Source: CAZIAK01 sp964537035
GTDB taxonomy: Bacteria > Planctomycetota > B15-G4
Assembly: GCA_964537035.1 (NCBI GenBank)
Contig: CAZIAK010000041.1
Location: 1 to 41,774, forward strand
DNA length: 41,774 nt
Direction: 5' to 3'
Under the pieces are notes generated by a model. It worked only from the letters and a program-made list of their open reading frames with translations, did not search any database and was not told where the DNA came from. This document shows positions 34,159 through 40,873 of this stretch, one piece after another (the stretch's first letter is position 1; every line of letters starts with the position of its first letter). The translations under genes were made by a program, and so were the position numbers.

Positions 34159-35121
34159 CTAGAAGGTCAGCGAGAGTCCGTTGGACATGTCGAACTTGGG
34201 CGAAAAAACATCGTTGGCCACGATCGCCTGCAGCCCCAGCTCGACGCCGATGAACAGGGGATCATCGAGGAGCAGGGGCAAGGTGAACCCGCCGCTGCCG
34301 TCGGTAGCGATGGGCAGCTCGAGCCCCACAGGCGACGTGTTCACGTAGAAGGTGCAGATGCCAAGAACTGGCAGTGACACCGTGCCGAAGCCCACGAAGA
34401 GCAGGCCCGGCTTGCTGGCCGGCGCCGACTCGAGCACCAGGGCCAGGTCGATGTTGCCGAGGGCCACCGCCGAGTTCACGCCCAGGACAGAGGCCGCCCC
34501 CGCCGAGCATCCTGGCCCCACGGTGAGTGCCGCCGCGCCGGGGGACAGGTTGGCCGCTCCCAGGGTGGGCGAGGCATCCCGAAACCAGTCACCGGCCCCC
34601 TCGCCGTCGCCATCCCAGGCCACGGTCACACCTGTACCGGGCGCCGGGACGAACGCCGACGTGCTGGGCCAGATGCCAGCGGCCTGTGCCACGTCAGCTC
34701 GGGGTTGATTGCCCGCGCCGTACTGCACGAAGTCGACGATGTTCGCCGGGTTGCTGAAGAAGGTGAAACCCGATCCCGGGCGGTAGAGGGACACGCCCTC
34801 GGCGAGAGTCCCCAGGGGCGGCAGGCCAAGGGGGACGAAGACGTCTGTCGCCGTGTTGGTGCCGCTCGCTCCCAGATGCACCCGCAACAGACCGCCCGCA
34901 GGCAAGACAGCTGACGGCAAACCCAGGTAAGAGAACTGCCAGCAGAGGTTGAAGCCGCTCACGTCGGCCGGAGCGGCGCTGATGTTGATGACTTCGATGA
35001 TCGAGGCTCCCACGACGGGGGCGGGCAACACTTCGTTGATGCGGAACGGCTGGGTCCCAGAGAGCGAGTTCGGGGACAAACCAGCAACAACCAGGAAGAT
35101 CAGCGGGATGAGACGATGCAT
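34159..35121 (-). CDS. Secreted lamin-tail-domain protein with shared C-terminal module
   Basis: A 320-aa exported protein. A signal peptide (MHRLIPLIFLVVAG to about residue 21) is followed by a lamin-tail (LTD) type domain: FRINEVLPAPVV near its start, IIEVINISAAPADVSGFNL, and IVDFVQYG in the middle, with the usual closing GDWFRDASPTLGAANLSPG at about 180. From about 200, beginning TVGPGCSAGA, is a beta-rich module with GLLFVGFGTVSLP, LPIATDGSGGFTLPL and the ending FDMSNGLSLTF, related to the modules at 16831, 30200 and 40874. The ATG at 35121 has GGAG ten bases upstream; the frame runs on to 35451 but that stretch lacks coding character. LTD domains bind surfaces or DNA; the role here is unknown. 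Confidence 0.86.
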   Translation of the reverse strand: MHRLIPLIFLVVAGLSPNSLSGTQPFRINEVLPAPVVGASIIEVINISAAPADVSGFNLCWQFSYLGLPSAVLPAGGLLRVHLGASGTNTATDVFVPLGLPPLGTLAEGVSLYRPGSGFTFFSNPANIVDFVQYGAGNQPRADVAQAAGIWPSTSAFVPAPGTGVTVAWDGDGEGAGDWFRDASPTLGAANLSPGAAALTVGPGCSAGAASVLGVNSAVALGNIDLALVLESAPASKPGLLFVGFGTVSLPVLGICTFYVNTSPVGLELPIATDGSGGFTLPLLLDDPLFIGVELGLQAIVANDVFSPKFDMSNGLSLTF

Positions 35122-35228
35122 GTGAGAGTGACTCCGTTGTGAACCCAGCATGAGCAGCGAGAGGTGCGGCCGGCGGCGCTCGCGCGCGCAAGCATCCATG
35201 GCCTCGGAGCTTCGGCCTATTGCACGAA

Positions 35229-35291
35229 TCTCCTGCCTCCACAGAGTCTTCTGCCTCCTGTGAGTGGAACATTCGCGGCTGTGAGGAACAT
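35229..35291. repeat. Imperfect tandem and direct repeats in a divergent intergenic region
   Basis: Two adjacent 18-base units (35229-35246 and 35247-35264) share TCT, CTGCCTCC and GAG, 14 of 18 positions. GGAACAT then occurs at 35266-35272 and again at 35285-35291. CACAG (35240-35244) and CTGTG (35258-35262) form an inverted pair. All lie between the divergent lamin-tail and zinc-ribbon genes, a place where a regulator could bind. Confidence 0.45.
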
Positions 35292-35332
35292 GAAACCAAG
35301 CGACCCTTCCCATCCCACTGCTGGAGACGGCC

Positions 35333-35647
35333 ATGAATCCCATCGATCGACTCGGCGTCATCGCGGCCCGCACCCAATGCCCTGCCTGTGCAGCCCCCAC
35401 CCTCGAGCTGCGCCTGCGCTGCGATATCGACAAGGGGCCCTGCCTTACCACGGCTCAGTGTGAGAGCTGCCAGACCACCTTCGTGATCGACGGCGAGACC
35501 ACAGCCAACGCCGAACCCGCGGTGCCCTGCGCTCAGTGCGGGTCGGCCCAGCACACCATGAAGCTGCAGTGCGACGTTGCCAGCCACCAGTGCGTGGAGG
35601 TCGCTGTCTGCGCCCCATGCCAAGCCGTCACGGTCACGCCCAGATAA
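35333..35647 (+). CDS. Tandem six-cysteine zinc-ribbon-like protein
   Basis: A 104-aa protein with no signal peptide. Twelve cysteines fall in two copies of exactly the same pattern: C-x2-C-x10-C-x6-C-x5-C-x2-C (Cys16 to Cys48, then Cys66 to Cys98). The copies also share residues around the cysteines (LxCD after the long spacer, CxxCQ at the end), so they arose by internal duplication. The outer CxxC pairs look like zinc-ribbon knuckles; the two inner cysteines are extra ligands or a disulfide. I do not recognise a named family. GGAGA precedes the ATG. It is transcribed toward a lipoprotein gene 54 bases downstream. Metal binding is inferred. Confidence 0.8.
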   Translation: MNPIDRLGVIAARTQCPACAAPTLELRLRCDIDKGPCLTTAQCESCQTTFVIDGETTANAEPAVPCAQCGSAQHTMKLQCDVASHQCVEVAVCAPCQAVTVTPR

Positions 35648-35701
35648 GCGGCGGTACCAGCTGATTTCCGCTGCGTCGCCGGGCTGCGTACACTGGGGAC
35701 C

Positions 35702-36532
35702 ATGCTGGCCCCACGCGCACGACTGCTCTGCGTCCTCGGTTCGATCTTGCTCTGCGGCTGCGCCAGCGAGGTCGACAGCTCACCGGAACAGCCCGCCCCT
35801 GCAGAAGAGAACGAAGCGCCGCTGGGCGCCGCCTTGCCAGCGCTGGCGGGCACCAGCATTCTCAACGAAGACTTCGAAGCGGACGCCAGCAGCGGCCCGC
35901 CGTCCCGCTGGACCGCCATCGACCTGGGCAAGCCGTCAGCCACTGCCTGGTCCATCGTCGAGGTCGAGCAGGGCCAGGCCTTGCGCGCCATCGCCGAGAC
36001 GGCGGCCTCCGGTGTCTCGTGGGAGCTGCCCGCCGAGACCTCGTCTGCATCAGAAGTGGCGGCCCCCACCCTGCTGCGCTGGCGCTGGCGGGTCGACTCC
36101 CTGGCCGACGTGGACAGCGACGAGCAGACCCGCGAGGGGGACGACTTCGCGGCGCGGGTCTTGGTGACCTTCGCCGAGCGGCCTGGCTCCTCGGTCTTCG
36201 ACGCCATGGCTGACGCCGCCGCGTCCCTCGCCGGGCACGACCAGGTCCCCGCCGCCGCCATCGCCTACGTCTTTGCCCGTGACCTGCCAGCTGGCTGCGA
36301 GTTCACCAGTCCCGCCACCGACCGGGTGGCCACGGTGGTGCTCCGCGGCACCGGCGCCAAGACCGGACAGTGGTACCAGGAGCAGCGGGACATCACTGCC
36401 GACTTCGAGCGGCTGTTCGGCACACCAGTGTCAGCACCTACAGGCGTGCAGCTGCTCACCGACACGGACGACGCCGGGGGCCGGGCCTGCGCGCTCTACG
36501 ACGACATCAGCCTGACCGAGCCTGATCTGTAG
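35702..36532 (+). CDS. DUF3047-family lipoprotein
   Basis: A 276-aa exported protein. The signal peptide ends in LLCGC (Cys18 or Cys20), a lipobox, followed by an acidic Pro/Glu linker. The C-terminal 200 residues match DUF3047: LLRWRWRVDSLAD, EGDDFAARVLVTF, IAYVFARDLPAG, VVLRGTGAKTGQWYQEQRD and TDTDDAGGRACALYDDI, in the order seen across that family. The function of DUF3047 is not established. The ATG has no Shine-Dalgarno, and TACACT lies seven bases before it, which would give a leaderless message. Confidence 0.87.
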   Translation: MLAPRARLLCVLGSILLCGCASEVDSSPEQPAPAEENEAPLGAALPALAGTSILNEDFEADASSGPPSRWTAIDLGKPSATAWSIVEVEQGQALRAIAETAASGVSWELPAETSSASEVAAPTLLRWRWRVDSLADVDSDEQTREGDDFAARVLVTFAERPGSSVFDAMADAAASLAGHDQVPAAAIAYVFARDLPAGCEFTSPATDRVATVVLRGTGAKTGQWYQEQRDITADFERLFGTPVSAPTGVQLLTDTDDAGGRACALYDDISLTEPDL

Positions 36533-36618
36533 ACAGAAGGCCCAGGGCTCACTGGTCGTGCCCTACACTGTGCGCCACGTCCCTGGCCCAGCTCCCCACC
36601 CGCGACCCCGCCACGCCC

Positions 36619-38349
36619 ATGCCCACGCTCCTCGCAGCGCCCATGCCCACCTTCCTCGCTGCGCAGGCCACAGGGCTGGAGACCCTCGACTGGATCCTCA
36701 TCGGGCTCTACTTTCTGGTCATCGTGGCCATCGCCGCCTGGTCGTCTCGGCGCATCGGCACCACCGAGGACTACTTTCTGGCCGGGCGCAACATCGGCTG
36801 GTTCGTGGTGGGCACGTCGCTGTTCGCCTCGAACATCGGCTCGGAGCACATCGTCGGCCTGGCGGGCAACGGCGCCACCTCGGGCATGGCCATGGCTCAT
36901 TGGGAGCTGCACGCCTGGATCATGATCCTGCTGGCCTGGGTGTTCGTGCCCTTCTATTACAAGGCGGGCGTGTTCACCATGCCCGAGTTCTTGGAGAAGC
37001 GCTTCAGCAGCCGGGTGCGCTGGGTGCTGTCCATCGTCTCGCTGTTGGCCTACGTGCTGACCAAGGTCTCGGTCACGGTCTACGCGGGCGCGTTGGTCTT
37101 CAAGGCCCTGCTCCCCGACACGTTCGGCTCACCGGACAACGCCTTCTGGGTGGGCGCCATCCTCACCGTGACGCTCACGGGCCTCTACACCGTCTTCGGT
37201 GGGCTGCGCGCAGTCATCTACACCGAAGTGGCGCAGACGATCTTGCTGCTCACAGGCTCGGTGTTCATCACCTACTACGGTCTGCGGGAGCTGGGTGGCT
37301 GGGGCGAGCTGAAAACCCTGGCAGCGCAGCAAAAAGAGACCTTCGCTCTCTGGCGACCGCTGTCTGATAAAGACTTCCCCTGGCTGGGCATCCTCATCGC
37401 GTCGCCGGTGATCGGCATCTGGTACTGGTGTACAGATCAATACATCGTGCAACGCACACTGGCCGCGAGAGACCTGCAGTCTGCCCGGCGAGGTGCGATC
37501 TGGGGCGGCTTTCTGAAGGTCTGGCCGGTGATGATCTTCTTGGTGCCGGGGCTGATCGGCTGGGCCCTGCACGAGAAGGGAGTGATCGCCATCCCCAGCA
37601 AAGAGGGCAGCGCCGCGGTGGATGGCGACCTGGTCTTTCCCACCTTGGTGGCCAGCCTGTTGCCTGTGGGCCTGCGCGGGCTCGTGGTGGGCGGCTTGTT
37701 GTCCGCGCTCATGTCGTCGTTGGCGTCCCTGTTCAACTCTTGTGCCACCCTGTTCACCGTGGACATCTACGAGCGGGTCCGGCCCGGGCGCCCGGAGCGC
37801 GAGTTGGTCAAGGTCGGACGGATCGCCACGGCCGTGGTCGTTCTCTGCGGCCTGGCCTGGATCCCGGTGATGCACGACATGGCTGGCGGCGGGCTCTACA
37901 AGTACCTGCAAGGGGTGCAGGCCTACCTGGCCCCACCGATCACCGCCGTGTTCTTGCTGGGACTCTTCGCCAAGCGCATCAACGAGACCGGCGCCTTCTG
38001 GGGGCTGGTGCTGGGTTTCGTGCTGGGTATGGGCAAACTGACCATCGAAGCCCTCCATGCCGACGAGCCCTTCATCGACGGTACGCTGCTGGCGCAGTTC
38101 GCCGACTTCAACTTCCTCTACTACTCGGGCGTGTTGCTGCTGATCAGCACGGTGATCATCGTGGGCGCATCCCTGGCCACCGCAGCTCCCGATCCAGCGC
38201 GCATCTCAGGGCTCACCTACGGCAGCCTCACCGACGACGATCGCCGAGAGATCCGCTCGTCGTGGTCCGCTGCCGACGTGGTGGCCACGGTGGCGGTGCT
38301 CGGTCTCGTGGTGGGCTTCTACGCCTACTTCAGCTTCTGGCTCGACTGA
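36619..38349 (+). CDS. Sodium:solute symporter family transporter (SGLT-like)
   Basis: A 576-aa membrane protein with about fourteen hydrophobic segments. Family features include TTEDYFLAGRNIGWFVVG near the N-terminus, SNIGSEHIVGLAG, GLYTVFGGLRAVIYTEVAQ and the WYWCTDQYIVQRTLAARD signature of SGLT-type sugar symporters. It should couple sodium entry to uptake of a sugar or related solute; the substrate cannot be told from sequence alone. The first ATG (36619) and an in-frame ATG at 36643 are both possible starts, neither with a clear ribosome site. It converges with the CtlX gene. Confidence 0.93.
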   Translation: MPTLLAAPMPTFLAAQATGLETLDWILIGLYFLVIVAIAAWSSRRIGTTEDYFLAGRNIGWFVVGTSLFASNIGSEHIVGLAGNGATSGMAMAHWELHAWIMILLAWVFVPFYYKAGVFTMPEFLEKRFSSRVRWVLSIVSLLAYVLTKVSVTVYAGALVFKALLPDTFGSPDNAFWVGAILTVTLTGLYTVFGGLRAVIYTEVAQTILLLTGSVFITYYGLRELGGWGELKTLAAQQKETFALWRPLSDKDFPWLGILIASPVIGIWYWCTDQYIVQRTLAARDLQSARRGAIWGGFLKVWPVMIFLVPGLIGWALHEKGVIAIPSKEGSAAVDGDLVFPTLVASLLPVGLRGLVVGGLLSALMSSLASLFNSCATLFTVDIYERVRPGRPERELVKVGRIATAVVVLCGLAWIPVMHDMAGGGLYKYLQGVQAYLAPPITAVFLLGLFAKRINETGAFWGLVLGFVLGMGKLTIEALHADEPFIDGTLLAQFADFNFLYYSGVLLLISTVIIVGASLATAAPDPARISGLTYGSLTDDDRREIRSSWSAADVVATVAVLGLVVGFYAYFSFWLD

Positions 38350-38355
38350 ACAATC

Positions 38356-38392
38356 AGCGCTGCTGAGCCTGGAGAGCCGTAGGCGAAGCGCT
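38356..38392. terminator. Candidate bidirectional terminator between convergent genes
   Basis: AGCGCT (38356-38361) pairs with AGCGCT (38387-38392), and inside it GCCT (38367-38370) pairs with AGGC (38381-38384). The nested hairpin lies seven bases after the symporter stop and 20 bases from the CtlX stop. No T-tract is present. Confidence 0.35.
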
Positions 38393-38411
38393 CTGCTTTG
38401 CTCACAACCTG

Positions 38412-39359
38412 CTAGCCCGACGTCGCGCCCCGGGGCAGGTGAATCTCGGCGAGCATGCAGCGCACGCTGCCACCAGAGCAGCTCTCGATGGTCTCGATGG
38501 GAGCAGCGAGAATCTGTGCGTCACGAGACAGCAGGGCCCGTTGCTCCACGGTCAAGCTGGCCTCAGCTTGGCGAGACATGACCCAGAGACGGTCGCCGCC
38601 AGGCGTGCACAGCTCCAGCATGTTGCCGGCGAAGTGCAGCATCTGCTCGGGACTGATGGTCAGCAGCTTGTGGCCCGTGCGCTCAAGAGACGCGACAACC
38701 GCGGCGCGCTGAGCAGCATCGGTGATGGACTCCGCACACAAGACGGCAGTCGTGGCGCCGATCGCCAGCAGCACGTTGGTGTGGTAGACGGGCTGGCCGC
38801 TGGGCCCCACGGCCTCGAACAGACAGGTGGCATAGCCCAGGCGTCGGGCAAACTCCTCCACCAGGTCCGGGTGGGTTCGGGGCGAGAGGCAGGCGTAGGC
38901 CACGCGCTGCACCCGGTCGAGCACCAAGCTGCCCGTGCCCTCAAGGAAGCGCCCCTCTTGTTCGTGGTGAGACAGGTCGATCAGCTCGCCCATGGCGAAG
39001 CCGTGCACACTGCGCAGCGCGTCGACGAGCTCTGGCCGCCTCTCCGTGCGACGGTTCTCGGCCAGCATGGGATACAGCACCACCTCTCCATCCCCGTGCA
39101 GGCTGAGCCAGTTGTTGGGGAAGATCGAGTCGGGGGTGTGAGGCTCAGCGGTGTCATCGAACACGCAGACAGTCACGCCCGCATCACTCAAGATCTGCAC
39201 CAGGCCATCGAACTCGGCGAGGGCGAGACGTTGCACATCGTCGTTGTTCCCGGAGCTCTCTCCCAGCTGAAACTCGTTGGTCGGCGCGGTGAGCCCGTTG
39301 ACTTCAAAACGCGCTGGTCGGACCATCATCACAGCGGCCGCGTTCTGGGTTTCTGCCAT
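38412..39359 (-). CDS. ctlX: CtlX-type guanidino-group hydrolase (arginine deiminase superfamily)
   Basis: A 315-aa cytosolic enzyme of the amidinotransferase/arginine-deiminase fold, closest to the CtlX (citrulline utilisation hydrolase) group. Visible signatures are MMVRPARFEVN, FPNNW (80-84), LEGTGSLVLD with Glu140, VYHTNVLLAIG with His193, HFAGNMLEL and the C-terminal GGSVRC with the likely nucleophile Cys301. It would hydrolyse a citrulline-like or guanidino substrate. The ATG at 39359 is preferred: GGAAG lies about seven bases upstream and the protein aligns from there; a start at 39416 is also open. No other arginine or citrulline gene is adjacent. Confidence 0.88.
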   Translation of the reverse strand: MAETQNAAAVMMVRPARFEVNGLTAPTNEFQLGESSGNNDDVQRLALAEFDGLVQILSDAGVTVCVFDDTAEPHTPDSIFPNNWLSLHGDGEVVLYPMLAENRRTERRPELVDALRSVHGFAMGELIDLSHHEQEGRFLEGTGSLVLDRVQRVAYACLSPRTHPDLVEEFARRLGYATCLFEAVGPSGQPVYHTNVLLAIGATTAVLCAESITDAAQRAAVVASLERTGHKLLTISPEQMLHFAGNMLELCTPGGDRLWVMSRQAEASLTVEQRALLSRDAQILAAPIETIESCSGGSVRCMLAEIHLPRGATSG

Positions 39360-39523
39360 GGTCGCACTTCCGTCGGGATCGGGCTCCCAGGCTAGCACGA
39401 CAACTCTCACGAACACCGGCTTGCGATCGCTCGTGCGGATCTCCAGAGTGGGTCCACAGCTCTGTGGCTCGACGTGAGAGCCCGCCCGCCCAGGTCAACG
39501 GTACGCCCCCCAGGGAGACGCCC

Positions 39524-40036
39524 ATGGATCTCACAGAGTGCATCGCCCAGCTCACCGTCGGCGCCGCCACACTGCAGCAGCTGCTGAGCCGTGTGCAGCC
39601 AGACCAGGCGGCGTGGCGGCCAAGGCCGAAGGTCTGGTCGCTCCTTGAGGTCGTCAACCACCTCGCCGACGAAGAGCGCGACGACTTCCGCCGAAGGGTC
39701 GCCCTCACCCTCGAGTCCCCCAGCCGCGACTGGCCACCCATCGACCCTGAAGGCTGGGTCAGCGCCCGCGACTACGCCAGCCGAGACTGGCACGGTTCAC
39801 TCGAAGACTTCGCCACCGAGCGCGAGCGCTCCCTCGAGTGGCTGGCCAACCTGCAAGCCCCTGATTGGGACGCCACACACGAGCATCCCCGCCTGGGCCC
39901 CATGCGCGCGGGTGACGTGATGCTGTCCTGGATCGCCCACGACCTGCTGCACACGCGACAGATCCTGCGTCTGCAGTTCGACTGGCAGGTGCACAAGGGC
40001 GCACCGTATCTGGTCGACTATGCGGGAGGCTGGTGA
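39524..40036 (+). CDS. DinB-family protein
   Basis: A 170-aa protein of the DinB four-helix-bundle superfamily. The expected metal-binding histidine triad is His46 in VVNHLADEE and His139/His143 in WIAHDLLHTRQI. Members include thiol-dependent transferases such as bacillithiol S-transferases, but the substrate here is not determinable. The ATG at 39524 follows GGGAGA at about seven bases and was preferred over an open start at 39464. It is divergent from the CtlX gene and converges with a methyltransferase gene. Confidence 0.9.
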   Translation: MDLTECIAQLTVGAATLQQLLSRVQPDQAAWRPRPKVWSLLEVVNHLADEERDDFRRRVALTLESPSRDWPPIDPEGWVSARDYASRDWHGSLEDFATERERSLEWLANLQAPDWDATHEHPRLGPMRAGDVMLSWIAHDLLHTRQILRLQFDWQVHKGAPYLVDYAGGW

Positions 40037-40091
40037 GCCAGAGGTCGCGCCCCCTGGCCAGAGGCCCTGGTCAGGCAGCCCAGTCAAGCGA

Positions 40092-40703
40092 TCAGCAGAT
40101 CGTCCACCAGACCTTGTTGGCGTCCACCTTGATGGGATGGGGATGGCCAGCAAACATGTCATCCACGGCGATCTTCACGCCCGGATGGTTCTTCGAGCCG
40201 TAGTCGTGCCCGGAGAGGACTCCGCCCTTCTTGACCTTCGGGCGCCAGGCGGCCACATCACGGCGCACCGAGGCCTCTGAATGGTCGGCGTCGACGAAGA
40301 CGATGTCGAAGGTCTCGTCCGCGAAGGTCGAGGCCACGTCCGCTGAGTCTCCCTCGATGAAGTCGAAGCGGTCGAGCTCGAGAATCCACTCGTAGTTCGG
40401 CGTGATCGGGGCGATGTCCACGGCGCGCAAGATCTCGATCTGCGGGCAGTACTTGAGGATGTGCGCGCTGTTCACGCCGCTGCGCACACCCACCTCTGCC
40501 ATGATGACCCTGTCTTTCGGGCATCGCTCATGGATCAGGTCGACGAGCACGTGCCAGCGCCGTCGCTTCTCGGTGCGGTCTTCGTCGTCGAGGTGCGCCG
40601 TCCGCTGAATGCGGTCGGTCATCACGGCCTTGCGCACACCATCGCGTACGGGGCGAGTCACCTTGCGCAGGATGCGGGTGATGGGGCGTGTGTAGCGGCT
40701 CAT
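40092..40703 (-). CDS. Class I SAM-dependent methyltransferase
   Basis: A 203-aa enzyme with the Rossmann methyltransferase fold: SAM-binding motif I AEVGVRSGVNSA (69-80), motif II acidic residue in RAVDIAP, FIEGDSAD (116-122), FDIVFVDADHSEASV (132-146) and KGGVLSGHDY (159-168). This arrangement matches the Methyltransf_24 group, often small-molecule or glycan methyltransferases. The basic N-terminus (about 1-35) is unusual and might contact a membrane or nucleic acid. The ATG at 40703 is preceded by GGAGGA, a strong ribosome site, so it replaces the longer open frame starting at 40787. Confidence 0.88.
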   Translation of the reverse strand: MSRYTRPITRILRKVTRPVRDGVRKAVMTDRIQRTAHLDDEDRTEKRRRWHVLVDLIHERCPKDRVIMAEVGVRSGVNSAHILKYCPQIEILRAVDIAPITPNYEWILELDRFDFIEGDSADVASTFADETFDIVFVDADHSEASVRRDVAAWRPKVKKGGVLSGHDYGSKNHPGVKIAVDDMFAGHPHPIKVDANKVWWTIC

Positions 40704-40800
40704 GACGATCCTCCGAGGGGCCTCGCGCTGGCCGGGCCAGCATGCTGTGAAACGAGGGCGCAGATTGTAGCGCGCCCGCAACCCCATTCGACAGCGGGCT

Positions 40801-40810
40801 CCCCCCCCCC
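40801..40810. repeat. Ten-base cytosine homopolymer
   Basis: A run of ten C residues (G on the minus strand) lies between the PKD gene's terminator hairpin and the methyltransferase gene's leader. It is intergenic, so length variation would not shift a reading frame but could alter expression. Confidence 0.7.
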
Positions 40811-40819
40811 GTCAGACGG

Positions 40820-40860
40820 GCCGGGCCGGGCAAGGGAGCGACAGCCCTGCCCAGCCCGGC
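40820..40860 (-). terminator. Strong hairpin after the PKD-repeat gene
   Basis: GCCGGGC (40820-40826) pairs with GCCCGGC (40854-40860), then after one mismatch GGGCA (40828-40832) with TGCCC (40848-40852), and then GGG (40834-40836) with CCC (40845-40847). It is the strongest inverted repeat I found in the window and begins 14 bases past the PKD stop. Confidence 0.7.
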
Positions 40861-40873
40861 ATCAAGACGCCGC

